Part shown: piece by piece, positions 1 to 11,202 of the stretch
Numbering within the stretch: the first letter of the stretch is position 1
Layout: each line of letters starts with the position of its first letter
Assembly (NCBI GenBank): GCA_949316235.1
Contig: OX438743.1
Coordinates: forward strand, 30,907,242-30,971,241
Length of the DNA stretch: 64,000 nucleotides
Source of the DNA: Oegoconia quadripuncta
Taxonomy: Eukaryota; Arthropoda; Insecta; Lepidoptera; Autostichidae
Direction: 5' to 3'
Made by a program: the position numbers and the translations under genes
The notes under the pieces: model-generated
What the model saw: only the letters and a program-made list of their open reading frames with translations
Told to the model about the DNA's origin: nothing
Database searches by the model: none

Positions 1-3000
1 TCGACGGATACCTGTAGATATAGAAGGATTTTAAAACTAAGAATTGTACTACGGAAATACGTATGCTCAACAGCTATGGACGTGAACAGTTCGATAATCA
101 ATTATGAGTGTTGGATAACAAACAATTTATTAAATACATTAGAGGTACTATTCTTGTTGTATAGTAACTTTAGTTCATTGCCATACTTACAATCAATATT
201 ATTATGTAGATTAGATAAAAGTTGGTCGGCTTCTAATATTTAGTTATCTACGATTCATAAAACTGTTGACGAAATATGCTTTTTTTGTGACACTTTTTTG
301 TATTTGTATAGGTTGGTCATCCAATTAGGGCGTTGGTTATCGTGATCTTTACTTACGCAGCCGTCGACGACGTCATAGAATCTGGATATAAGCTGGATGA
401 CAGTGGACTTGCCGCAACCAGATGGCCCAACCAGCGCCACTGATTGACCTCGTTTCACGCTTAGGCTTAGTCCATTCAGTACCTTTAATTAAAAACACGT
501 TATATTCTCATCTAGATTTGATAACAGTCACAACATTTTTCGTCCCGCAAATCATACTAATTCAGAACTGGGTAACGTCATTTTTCAGCTGGCGTCGTCG
601 TTCTGTTTTTGAACGATCACCCATAAACTTAGTTATAAAACATCGGTTATACTTACTGGAACATCTGGTCGCGAAGGGTATTGAAACGTCACGTTATTAA
701 ATTCTATGTTTCCTTGAACAAAGTCCGGAGCTATACCGCGATCCTGGAGCGGATTTATCGAAGGAGCATTGTCAATTAGATGGAATATTTGTGCTGCGGC
801 ACCGCTGGCCACTCCAAATACCTCAATTAACATAGTTGAAATACCGAAATTGGCTGTTCCCATCATTACCCCGAAAAACACCTGTGAATACGACGAATAC
901 ATGTTGAACATAAATTATTTCGAAATATTATTTTAGGCTTGATTCATGAATAACGAGAAACGAGTCTAACATTTTGTATTTATTTGGCATTTACTGTTCA
1001 ATGACTTTGTAAACAGAATTTCATTCTAAGGGCTCACGGACTGCACCATAGGCAAAATATCACTTGGTAATCCAATGTCCAGTCTTAAAATAGTGGAATA
1101 GTTTTTTTCACTTACTGCGATCATGGTTGCGACGTCATAATGCTTTGGGTCATCTTGCATGAGTTTATAGCCAAACCAAAAGGACAAAGCATAAGAACCG
1201 AAGATACAAAAATATAGTATCCCTGTTGATAAACCATTAAATAATCCTGAAAACAATCATAAATGCACGTTCAGATCCATTAATAAAAAAGGTATACTGT
1301 TGTAATCTTCGATACGTGGTTGTATTTATAATATAAAGGTGTGGCTACATTATACACAATACCTTACCTTTTATTATGTTGAGGTTCCTAGCTTCAGTCA
1401 AATATTTTTGATATCTAGTCAATTCCTTTTCTTGTCCATTAAATGCGTATACAGTTCGTATGGAACTAATTACCTCTTCGGCAATTGAACAGGCCTTACC
1501 GCTAGCTACAGTCTCTTTGCGTGATAATTTTGAAACTACCTGGTGAAATTGCAACGTAAGTCAGGAACAGGAGCTTATATCTATTTTAAGATTAAATTTA
1601 TTTTTATATATTAGAACTAAATTTAATCTTGAGTATTTATCAGTAAAATCGATTAATTGTAGAATTAGGGCAGGCATATAAAGTACCTATCGACTGTCCA
1701 ACTTCAAATTAATACCGATGATTACACAAATTGATATAATTAATAGATAGCAATTCTCTGTCTAATTAGATTTGTCCTTTCAATAAATTTAATGTTTGCA
1801 GCGATGGATATTCCTAATTGTGTTTTACAGCTAAGTACTATACTAACAGTGCCGGAAAGAAAAGTTACACCTTAAAGTATATTACACCGTCATTAGTATT
1901 TAACAAGGACTTCAGAACGACATTTTCTTATATCATTTATTATGTGTGTTTCTGTTTTCTCCACTACAAACGATAGATATAATATCAAAAATATTTACGA
2001 ACCTTTTCGTTCTGGCACCATACGTGTAAAAAAATGTATCCTTACTATTTCAGCAGTACCGAATAGGACTAAAGTAATTGGAAAAGATATCAAACATAAT
2101 AGTGCTAGTTTCCAGCCTTTAACTAAAGCCATAATTATGGTGCTGAAGAAAGACGCCTGGTAGAAAATAAAAATTGTAAACTTCTCTCCGATTCCTTCCT
2201 CCACTTTCATTATTGATCTGGAAAATATTTAGAATTTTTATTGAATCAACGTTAGAATTAAGCAACTAATGTAATTACAGGTAAACTAAAGTTTGTAAGT
2301 GCTTACTCATTTAGTTTTGATGCTATGTCACCCGTGTCGTGTTTATCATAATATTCGAAGTCCTGAATTAGCGCCGCTTTTAAGTATTCTTGACGTATTT
2401 TGTAAACCTGCAAAAGTACTAGAATTTTACGTGTGATTATTAAGACGTGATGTAACTACCTACTCTAAATTTATAAAAATATTATTTAATTGAATTTCGA
2501 GTTGTATAATATTTTACTTTTTAGGGTCACATTATCATTCATGGTCTTCGTTTACGGTTTTTGTATTATTAGGATTAACACAAATATTAACATGAACAAT
2601 AAATTAACAATAAGAAACTCGCCTGATTATAAGCAGCTGTATTCATGGCCACCGTAGATATATACGTCAAAACGACCACCGATAGACCAATAACGATGCT
2701 TAATATAGTAAACGTTAATGCTGCTTTTAAGAAAACAGCATCGTGATCGTGAGGTGTCCCTTCTGCCGGTAAAGCGCCGTAGTCGACCATAGCTTGCAAT
2801 AAATTCGCGAATATTATCGTCTCGAATGGTGTAGAGCAACCACAAATTATAGAACAAGATATTGCGAAGAACATGTAGAATTTGTCTCTTTTGCTTGCGT
2901 ATCTGAACTGTGAAAATTTTAAAGAAGTGTCAGTGTTGCGCCATTCATATTATATTTAGTGAGTATTTTTGATAATAGGTATTATAACTTACGAGGGCAA

Positions 3001-3634
3001 AAAACGATATACTAGGCTCTTCCTCTTCTTTATTTTCGGTTTCTTCATTACTGTAACAACGAAATTGCTTTACATTTCCGTCTAGTTGAAGCCCTAAAGA
3101 GGATTCTTAGAATTGTTTAAAAATAGATCACTATCTCTTAGTAGTTTACACGAATGTGAAGGCCAGACGTATGTAGGTTAGCTGGTATTACAACGGATAC
3201 ATTTATATTACTATTTGTGTCTGTCGCCTCATCTCTGTAAATTAAACTAGCAATCATTGTCAAACATGAAGTTATATATATATAAAATTTATATATTATT
3301 AATTCTTGTGAAAAGACAATGTATTTAGGTTATGTTTCAGCACGAAAGGAGTTCTTGGAACTTGCCGTTAATATATCAATGGATGTATATATGCCGTACT
3401 TACTATGTGTAATTTGTTCTATTACTATTTATTAATATTTAATGACGAATTCAATCGACCCTTTATCTAAATTGTTAAATGTGTTTAATGGACTATTGCC
3501 ATAAAATTCAGAAGCTAATCCTTTAGGTGATAAAACTCTCACATTTGCACTTACTTGTTTGTATTTGTTTCATTCTGGGTGTCTTCATTTAGCACATTTT
3601 CGTTTTCTAGACGAACGTAATTCGGTCCACTCAT
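1..3634 (-). CDS. ABC transporter, P-glycoprotein/MDR type (ABCB full transporter), 5' part, 10 exons
   Basis: ATP-driven efflux pump of the plasma membrane, N-terminal half only. Coding exons on the minus strand: 3634-3555, 3050-2993, 2907-2623, 2407-2307, 2217-2046, 1539-1368, 1246-1116, 881-657, 482-357 and 11-1 (cut by the window edge). Every phase matches its neighbour, giving about 454 residues without a stop. A Glu-rich cytosolic N-terminus (about residues 1-46) is followed by six hydrophobic segments (roughly 57-82, 108-134, 188-206, 209-227, 292-316, 334-355). The family signature [20 protein letters not shown] lies in the sixth exon. The nucleotide-binding domain starts with the A-loop Tyr401 (QYPSRPDVP) and Walker [10 protein letters not shown] (427-435). 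Full-length relatives have about 1,250-1,300 residues, so the Q-loop, signature, Walker B and the whole second half lie outside. The start is the first ATG of the open frame. One intron (2,408-2,622) begins with GC. The gene looks intact. The symbol is left blank because paralogues cannot be separated here. Confidence 0.93.
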
Positions 3635-3780
3635 TATAGAAACCTCACTTGAAAAATCTTACTTTGTTATTAGTATCTAGAACTTTTAATCACTATTTCT
3701 ATATTTATCATATCACTTTTTTAGTTAGAGATAAGTCCGCTTTAGCAAACGTTGTGCTTCACTGCCGGTCGGCGCCGGAC

Positions 3781-3830
3781 TATCAGAGATTCTGGCCATA
3801 TCTCTGATAAATACTGTGTGTATATTTATA
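3781..3830 (-). promoter_or_regulatory. Likely promoter of the ABC transporter gene
   Basis: On the minus strand a TATAAATA box (3830-3823) lies about 190 bases upstream of the ATG at 3634. About 25 bases after it comes TATCAGAG, which fits an arthropod initiator. The initiator lies in one arm of a perfect 10-bp inverted repeat (3781-3790 and 3800-3809, spacer 9 bp). Whether the repeat binds a regulator is inference. Confidence 0.4.
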
Positions 3831-3980
3831 ATACGATAACGGACAATAATACGACACGTTTTGACAAGTTTAGGGCATACCAATAGTTGTCTATTTGCGG
3901 CTGTCTATATCTGGAAGCGTGTGCAGATTTGTATGGCAACAAGTTTCACAACATTGTGATATTCCAAATAAAGTCTGTAA

Positions 3981-4266
3981 ACAGATTATTTTCATAGGAT
4001 GCCCCTTGGTAACACAGTACTTACATTTCTTTTATAGAAATAAAATGAAAACACTATGAATATAAAACCAGCGGTTTTATATTCTATAGATGTCTATAGA
4101 ATATAAAACCAGCGACATGTATCCTCTATATAAAATTTTAAAAAACCCAGAATTTATGGACTCGGCTGCATCGTGTGTATTTTCTGCACATAGAGTTTTC
4201 ATTTTAATTCTATAAAAGAAATGTAAGTACTGTGTTACCAAGGGGCATCATATGAAAATAATCTGT
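3981..4266. mobile_element. Foldback MITE with 72-bp inverted arms
   Basis: The left arm 3981-4052 is nearly the exact reverse complement of 4195-4266, starting ACAGATTATTTTCAT and ending with its complement. The centre holds a second palindromic motif around TATAAAACCAGCG and a GACTCGGCTGCATCGTG segment. There is no coding capacity, consistent with a non-autonomous DNA element. Confidence 0.75.
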
Positions 4267-4395
4267 TTTTATATGTCGCTGGTTTTATATTCTATAGATG
4301 TCTATAGAATATAAAACCAGCGACATGTATTACCTCTGTATAAAATTTAAAAAGACACAATTTATGGATCCGGCTGCATCGTGTGTATATTCTGC
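4267..4395 (+). repeat. Direct duplicate of the foldback centre with a 25-bp perfect palindrome arm
   Basis: This stretch repeats the 4056-4185 centre of the neighbouring foldback in the same orientation. It contains a perfect hairpin: 4273-4297 pairs with 4302-4326 across a 4-base loop (ATGT). Either two elements overlap or the core was duplicated. Confidence 0.7.
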
Positions 4396-4599
4396 ATCAC
4401 GTCTACATAGATGTGAAGATAATGGATACATTTCAATTCTGGCTTAGAAATTAGGTACATATATTTAATGGTTTCAGATAATACATATAAATTTGTTAAT
4501 ATTATCCTTTACTATATAATTATTAGCAATTAGCATCATTAGCGTGTCCGCCCCTCAAAGATCTCATAAATCTTTTAAATTATTTATTTTAACAGTAAT

Positions 4600-4706
4600 A
4601 TAGTGAATGACGATAACTGTATGTCATGACGATTTCAAATTTTATTCTTATAACTTACGAAATAAAACATTTTTGATTTGATTTGATTTGATATAAATTT
4701 TTGGAC
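4600..4706 (+). mobile_element. LINE 3' terminal fragment (same family as 42.7 kb LINE)
   Basis: The text around ATGTCATGACGATTTCAAAT matches the reverse complement of the fragment near 10,000. It ends with AATAAAACA followed by a (TTTGA)n tail, like the TTTTGA tail at 44,150. Only the last ~100 bp of the LINE is present. Confidence 0.65.
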
Positions 4707-5159
4707 ATTATTGACATTTGAAATCAATATTTGAAATGTATTGTCTTTTATCAAAGGCATTAGAGTAACCACCACATAGTGGGGCTATTTTAAACGGACT
4801 TATCCTTCACTCATTCTTTGGGATAGAGTTCTAAAATCTTGGAGATATAAATTCACTTAGTCTATCACTATGGGTATTATCTCTTTATCTGTCTGGCACG
4901 CCTGTAAATACCGTAAATATTTCTCTATATCAACCTCTATTAATTCTGCGAAGTGATATGATTACTCATTATTGTTGTTTAGGTGCATCGTTATCTTAAG
5001 TGTGTTATAGATATTGCTTACGCACGCAAAGTTCAGAGCACCCTTATCTGACAGGTACAGTGATACTGAAAAACCATAATGCGCTGTGAGAAAATATAGT
5101 GTAATCGACAACATAACATACCCTACCGGGTTTTGTGTTTAAAGATAGAATGTACTTAA

Positions 5160-5327
5160 ATTAATAAATAAACATTTCGGACACTTACACAAATCCTTTA
5201 GTCCCAAGCCAAGCAAAGATTGTACTGTGGATACTAGATAATGAATAAACCTACATATACACCTCGCGGAATTCGAAGCCGCAACCGTGGTTTCTATCCT
5301 ACTATCTACTATCCCCTGCACCAATCA
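5160..5327 (-). mobile_element. SINE family C copy
   Basis: tRNA-related head (GGAATTCGAAGCCGC is a decayed B box) and a tail AAATGTTTATTTATTAAT in minus orientation. It shares the body 'AGTCCCAA..CTAAGCAAAG' with copies at 9.5, 13.0 and 35.2 kb. Confidence 0.6.
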
Positions 5328-5629
5328 GTCGTCAAATGTAATCGGCGATATTGGTCACATGTAATTTTGTAAATAGAGTTAACACCATTTAACATAATTT
5401 TTCGATGCTTCTAAATCGGAAAGTACTATATTAATTCTGTCGGAAGAGTTCATATATACGAGAAAAAATTGTCTACTTTTGTCTTGACCATGCAGAATGA
5501 CATTCGAAATTCAAAACAAATGCGGCATTATCAATAGCGCACTGATCTACGCACGTATGCAATTTTCCTATTACGATATTCAAAAATTCCTAGGTGAAAA
5601 CTTTAGTTTTTTTGTTTTAATTCACTCCT

Positions 5630-5995
5630 CTCGAAGAAGGCAAAGGGATCTAAGCCCATACAGCCATGTCTCATTTCTCTTATTTCTTCAGTTTTGTGAA
5701 GACAATCTCAGTCAAAACAAGTCATTTGTCGCATACTTGGTGAATACAGAGTCTAGTCACGGTCAAGTCATTCTCCAGTAAAGTGTCAGAATGCTTTACG
5801 AAAGATTTTGCTGGCTTCTTGTGGGAAATTTTTTACACTTCCCTTCACTTGTACACCATCACTGACATTTGCTGCACAATATTCTGCCGTTATTAAGCTT
5901 CAAACTCAGAATGCACAAATTATAGGAAATGTAAACAAAAATGCAACATCACTCGCTGAGTTCCCGCCAAAAAATACGAAAACTTTAGACTATTT
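5630..5995 (-). repeat. Dispersed repeat F, copy 1
   Basis: The reverse complement aligns over about 340 bp with 15,970-16,310, sharing TTCCCACAAGAAGCC, GACTTGAC-GTGACTAGACTC and CCCTTTGCCTTCT. Open frames here are short and differ between copies, so no gene is claimed. Confidence 0.6.
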
Positions 5996-6500
5996 GACGC
6001 TTTTAAACCAATAAAATTATCGGCTGAGACTCATGTTGATTCTACTATATTATACGTGGTCTTACTCGAATTTGGTCATTATTTTTTGTTCTGTTATGGT
6101 GTGCGAGGATTTACTTACATTTCAAATTCTCGGAGCTGTCTTAAGTCTATGCTCAAGTAAATACCTAGATACACTTTGTAATTCTAAATGACTAAGTTGA
6201 ACAATTTTAATCGCATTTGCAGCTCTTAACTCTGGTTTATGTAAGTAACATTAATTACCGACAATATCCCGGTTATGTGGCAATTAAGCCGGATTGGACA
6301 CAAGCAAACTATTATTAATTTACAAGGAAAAATTTTGCCACACACGATTAAAAAATATAAGAAAATGTCACATACTCTTTATGGGTACGAAGTTTTCTAA
6401 AACTGCTGATACTATAAGTATGATACAAATCAGACTTTCCACAGAAGAAAGAGCAAGAAAGTCAGGGGTTACTCTTTTGAAATAAGTATTTTTAAACGAC

Positions 6501-6811
6501 TTTTTTTTATACACAACGGATTGGTACTTGACCTGATGTTAAGTGAAGATGAGGTCGAAGGTGGAAGCGTACTGACCCGGAAACCCCAATACATTTGGGG
6601 GACTGGCTATCTTATCTCTGACAACCGGAGCACAACAATTTGCTGCTTGGCGGCAGATTTAGATAAGATGGTGGTAGCTAGCCAGGCGGACATTTAAAAT
6701 ACCCTACCACCAACCAAACCCAGTACTTAAACATGTATCCCTCTGGGTATCGAACACGCTACCTCCGAATCGTAAACCCAATGTTGTTTACATTGAGCCA
6801 CGGAGGTGGTT
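6501..6811 (-). mobile_element. SINE family A copy inside the LINE 3' UTR
   Basis: Reverse orientation: T-run, then the CAACGGATTGG end, the body with AGCTAGCCAGGCGGACATTT, and the tRNA-like head near 6,740-6,800 ending AGCCACGGAGG. It interrupts the LINE 3' UTR that reads through in the 10.1 kb copy. Confidence 0.75.
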
Positions 6812-6890
6812 CACTTCAAAAAGAAGGAGGTTCTCAATTCTACAATTTATGATTCGACATAGAAAAAGAAGAAAATAATAGACTGGATAT

Positions 6891-7090
6891 TAGGGTGTCC
6901 CATAATTTTCAAAGTATTAGTTTTGTAACACATACCCTCTCTTTTTTCGTTTAATATCAATACACCCCTACAAAAAATTTCATGACCTTCGGATGATGAA
7001 ACCCGTGCCGACTTGCATCGAAACTTTTCAGTACTAGATTAATTCGTCGATTTGCATTAACAACAGAACCCTTTAATAGAAGAACTGTCT
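6891..7090. mobile_element. 200-bp unidentified insertion with 9-bp target duplication
   Basis: The LINE sequence is interrupted exactly between two copies of ACTGGATAT (6882-6890 and 7091-7099); the uninterrupted LINE copy at 10,185 has a single one. The insert starts TAGGGTGTCCC and shows no clear inverted ends, so its class is unknown. Confidence 0.65.
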
Positions 7091-7699
7091 ACTGGATATC
7101 GCCGAGCGGTATATCCATCCATTCTTATTGTATTGTAGATAGAAATTTTATAGTAGCCTTTTGCACATAGTTTCCGTTTAATGGTGGTTTTAAATTTATT
7201 TAATGGTATATTTTCAATGTCTACCGGAACCTTATTATAAAATCATATACATTGTCCCTTGAATGACTTAGTGATTTTGTGTAAGCGCCTCTAAGCAAAG
7301 CAAGTTTATTTTGATATCTTGTATTTACATTATGTATTTCACTATTTTCCTAATCAATTGCAGATTCTTTCTAACGTACACATTAGGTTTTCGTAAATAT
7401 ATTGCGATGCCAATGTTAATTTATTGATTTCTTTAAATTTATTCCTCAGAGATACTCTGGAGCCCCATTTTTGTAAATCACACGAATCGCTCGCTTCTGC
7501 AGAACAAAAATACAATTTATGTCGGCGGCATTTCCCCATAACAGGATGCTATATGTCATTATGCTATGAAAATAGCTGAGGTAAACCAGTCTCGCGGTGT
7601 CCACGTCGGGTAGATAACGGACTTTTTTAATAGCGAACATTGCAAAATTAGGACGTTTTGGCAACTTCAATATTTGGACTCCATTGTAGTCCTTTATCG

Positions 7700-8048
7700 A
7701 ACATCATCTTAGCCCATTGACATCCCACTGCAGAGATAGGTATAGGCCCTCCCTATCAATTGCCGCATTATATAAACTGATACTTGAAAAAGTTGTACTC
7801 CAATTAATACTCCAATCTTTAAGTTGATTAGTTTTCTCCAAAATTTTTCCTCCATCATCAGCCCATGAACATCCCACTGCAAGGATATAGGTCCTCGCTG
7901 GTATAATGAGGGAGTATGGTCCATAGTCTACCACGCTGTTCCAATGCGGGTTGGGGACTACACATGCCTTTGAATTTTTATTTCTCAAGCATGCAGGTTT
8001 CCTCACGATGTTTTCTTTCACCGTTTAAGAGCAGGCGAATAAATGCAC
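7700..8048 (-). mobile_element. SINE family B copy, headless, inside the LINE reverse transcriptase
   Basis: The body (ACATCGTGAGGAAACCTGCATGC, CCCCAACCCGCATTGG) and tail (CAGTGGGATGTTCATGGGCTG) match five other copies. The tRNA-like head is missing; the LINE text runs into the SINE at TTTATGTGCAT, a string that resembles both. A second tail motif occurs at 7,705-7,745. Confidence 0.65.
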
Positions 8049-8459
8049 ATAAACAAGAAATAGGAATGTCCCGAGAATTGACCCCTGTGGACCACCTATG
8101 CAAACTGGAGATCCTGACGATCATTGACATCAACTCTTTGAACTCGATTACATAAGAACGATTCTAAAAGGTCAAGGGTACAGCCTATAATAGCGTAATT
8201 TCCTGAACAGGCCATCGTAATTTACCCAATCAGAAGCTTTGGACAGATCACAGAAAATGCCTATCGCATCCTGCGAATCGTCCCAGGCTTCAAATATATG
8301 TTCTATCAACACTGGCATCGGTTGTTGAGCGAACCTGTGTGAATCTAAATTGCTTTGAAGTCATATACGTAACCTCAAGTAGCAGGCCACATAGTTCGTA
8401 GAACCAATAACCATTGGGTAGAAAAAATTTCGAATAGCGACCGACTTGACTCGTGAAAT

Positions 8460-9430
8460 TGAAATAGCTACCATGTACTAGTAAGCGTAACGTTTGACGA
8501 TCCCTCAAACTAGGTTTCGTAGAAGCTTTACACATTTCTGTTTATTTAATGATTTAACTCAATAATTTCGAAAATTAATGCGGAGCTCAACATACTTACG
8601 ACGAACATAAAGGTGTGGTCAACCTTTAAGGGGGTCCACTTCTCATCTATGATATGCTGTCAAAAATGAATATTCACTTGCCGCATATCGACGTATTTAT
8701 ATTTAATATTTTTTACATTAGTGTGAACACACCAATCTTTTAGATACACATTGAGGAGATGCTAATTTTACCTATACTTACAAAATGTTTACAAACGGTA
8801 TTAGATTTATACAATATATAGATTTAAATTTAAAAGATAGATTCTCTTTTAAAATAGACATTCTCTTTGGTTGCGCACAAAAAATTCTGATTCCTTGCCT
8901 TGAGTTATTTGACATGCGGTGCCTTAAGGCTGTAATTTTCGGAACATAAAGCTCGACAACCAGAATAATAAATTACATGATTTTTCGTATGTGTATGTAA
9001 TGGAATGATTGAAATACTGATCGTTGCAAGATTAATCTTTCTTTCCGCAAGATTTACTGGAAACGCCCCAATTAATAAATAAAGCGGGTGTTTCCGAGAA
9101 CAACGCCTATAAATTGCTTGCAAATATTCCCGCGACGTGTGGAACGTAGAATTTCCTGTATTTTGTTAACAGCGAAATAGCTGTCGTGTTTTTTCTTTCG
9201 AGACTTTGGCATACCTGTAGATTATTATTTGTTATTTTATAATGTGACGTAACTGTATTTTTGTAGTGTAAGTTATTTGCCACTTTACTTCAATGTGGGT
9301 GGCGCTCTTATAAATTTACAAAATTACTGTGTGAACACACAGGTCACTACCGAAATGTGTTGTAATGTCATAAAGTAATCCTACAGAATTCTACAGAAAT
9401 TTGAATTTGTGTAATCCCCATTAACTGGTA
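8460..9430. other. No recognisable feature
   Basis: AT-rich DNA with short open frames only. I see no splice-flanked exon, repeat family member or RNA gene. Confidence 0.5.
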
Positions 9431-9748
9431 ATGCTACTCTTGATTACGAACAACCTTCCCTAAGGAAACATAGTCGAATTCGATTAAAATCTTGTTATTT
9501 TGTTAATCTTAATAATAAATAAACAAATATTTCGGACACTTACACCAATCATCTAGTCCCAAACTAAGCAAAGCTTGTACTGCGGATACTAGAAAACGTA
9601 TAAACATACATAAATATTTATATAAACATCCATGACTCCGGAATAAGTGTTCGTATTCATCACACAAACATTTACCCCTCGCAGGATTCGAACCCGCAAC
9701 CGTTGGTTTCGCTGACAGGGTCACTATCCACTACATCAATCGGTCGTA
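9430..9748 (-). mobile_element. SINE family C copy with adjoining conserved block
   Basis: The tRNA-like head is at the right end (AGGATTCGAACCCGC is the complement of a good B box). The body has AGTCCCAAACTAAGCAAAGC and the tail AATAATAAATAAACAAATA. The adjoining TTGATTACGAACAACCTTCC block is also next to the copy at 12.9 kb and occurs alone at 25.6 kb, so the full element may be longer than the SINE. Confidence 0.65.
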
Positions 9749-9977
9749 TTAATTAATTTTAAGACACACAAATTTAAAACACTGGACAAAAGCCTCTCAC
9801 ATAGCGCGATTTCCATTGCTTTCAATGAGGGGATTTGCTTTAATTAAAATCCTATTAATCGCCTTTCACGACAATATTAGAAGATACGGGTTAGCCGCAT
9901 TCTGCTCTGTCCGTAACCACATGTAATCACCCGCTATCTGATTGAGAACGAAATGGGTAGAATGTAAAACGAAGAAT

Positions 9978-10340
9978 AGAACGTTTTTACAAAATTCAAA
10001 TTCAAAATCGTTTTATTTCGTATTTATACGAATAACATTTGAAATCGTCATGACATACAGTTATCACTCATTCACTTGGCAGTCTCCCCAGAGAAGAACG
10101 AGCAAGAAACTCTGGGATTGCTCTTATTAAATAAGTATTTTATACAATTTATGATTCTACAAAGAAAAATAAAAATACAATATACTGGATACTGCCGAGC
10201 GGTTCATATCCACGCATTCTTATCATCTAGATAGTCAGAAATTTTATAATAGCCTTTGGCACATAGTTTCCGTTTAATAGTTGTTTTAAATTTATTTAAA
10301 GGCAAATTTTTAATGTCAACCGGAACGTAGGTACGTATCA
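9978..10340 (-). mobile_element. LINE 3' UTR fragment
   Basis: Reverse orientation. It begins with the complement of a TTTGAATTTGAA tail, contains TGTCATGAC, GAGCAAGAAACTC and CTGGATACTGCCGAGCGG, and stops at CAACCGGAACG. It is the uninterrupted reference for the nested LINE at 6.4-8.4 kb. Confidence 0.65.
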
Positions 10341-10682
10341 AAGTTAAGCATTAACGACTCATTTGGATGGTTCATCCGTCCATGTTATTGATTAATTACT
10401 ATGAAATCCGACACGAGTTATCTCTTGTTGAAGTTGTATAACACCGGTGTCCGGCTTAATCACAACTTGTCGAAGTTGTCGATGTTACAAAGGAGCCGCC
10501 TCCTCAGAAACTCTTGGGACGGACTTAACCTGGTATAAAATTACATTGTTGATTCATTTCAAAGCTACGATGATATGGCGTTGAAGGTGTAGGTTGTTTC
10601 TTTTTATACTCAATGATGGACGCGCTTTTTTTTTTATAATAATATTTTTGGACAGTAACCTACTCCCAAACAAGGCTGATAA

Positions 10683-10905
10683 ACATCTATCTAACTAATG
10701 CGAAAGTTGGATGTTTGTTTCTTTGTTTGTTTCTTAATTATGGCGAAACGGATCAACGGATTTGAATAAAATTTGGTATATAGTAGTACATACCCTGGAT
10801 TAAAACATACGACACTATCCCGACAAAATGGGGATAAACAAATTAAACATATCAGCGATAAAGTCATTCCACACAGATGAAGCCGCGGGCGGATAGCTAG
10901 ATATC
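10683..10905 (+). mobile_element. Helitron-like non-autonomous repeat, copy 1
   Basis: It starts near CTAATGCGAAAGTTGGATG, passes AACGGAT..GAATAAAATTTGGTATA and ends GCCGCGGGCGGATAGCTAG. A CTAG end preceded by a short CCGC/GCGG hairpin is Helitron-like, but no replication protein is nearby; the class is tentative. Confidence 0.5.
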
Positions 10906-10907
10906 TA

Positions 10908-11090
10908 CAGAAATATTTATTGAACATCCATGACTCGAGAATAAATGATCGCAATCATCATAAGATGAAGTACCGAAGCACAGTAAGCAACTGTAGGGCT
11001 GTGTTGTGGATACCAGATGGTTGATATAGGTACTACATAAACATATACCCCTCGAGGGATTCGAATTCGCGACCATTTGGTATAGTGGTC
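10908..11090 (-). mobile_element. SINE family D copy
   Basis: The B-box complement GGGATTCGAATTCGCGACC lies near 11,058-11,076; the body has ACATCCATGACTCGAGAATAAA. It is related to family C but carries the CAGATGGTTGATATAGG segment seen at 39.2 kb. Confidence 0.6.
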
Positions 11091-11202
11091 ATAAAAAACA
11101 CTTAAACACTCTGGCGGGTTTCTTAGATACTCCCTAGGTCGGCCAGACGGACAACGAAGTGGTCCTTTGGGTTCCTTTTTCTTTTGTGGTTCGGAACGCA
11201 TA

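Larger units (their letters stand above)
6385..8460 (-). mobile_element. Decayed LINE carrying several nested insertions
   Basis: Reverse-transcriptase remnants read on the minus strand: FRFTQVRSTTDA (near 8,340), HIFEAWDDSQDAIGIFCDLS (8,320-8,260), PQGSILGTFLFLVYVH (8,100-8,050), DKGLQWSP (near 7,690), and LVYLSYFHSIMTYSILLWGN with FVLQKRAIRVIYK (7,600-7,450). All match the LINE at 42.7-44.2 kb. The 3' UTR text (CTGGATATCGCCGAGCGG) matches the copy at 10.2 kb. The frame is broken many times. A SINE B, a 200-bp insert and a SINE A lie inside it. Confidence 0.75.

Noticed and set aside
7354..8155. Several overlapping open frames of 60-105 codons.
   Set aside because: They are shadows of SINE B and frame pieces of the dead LINE.
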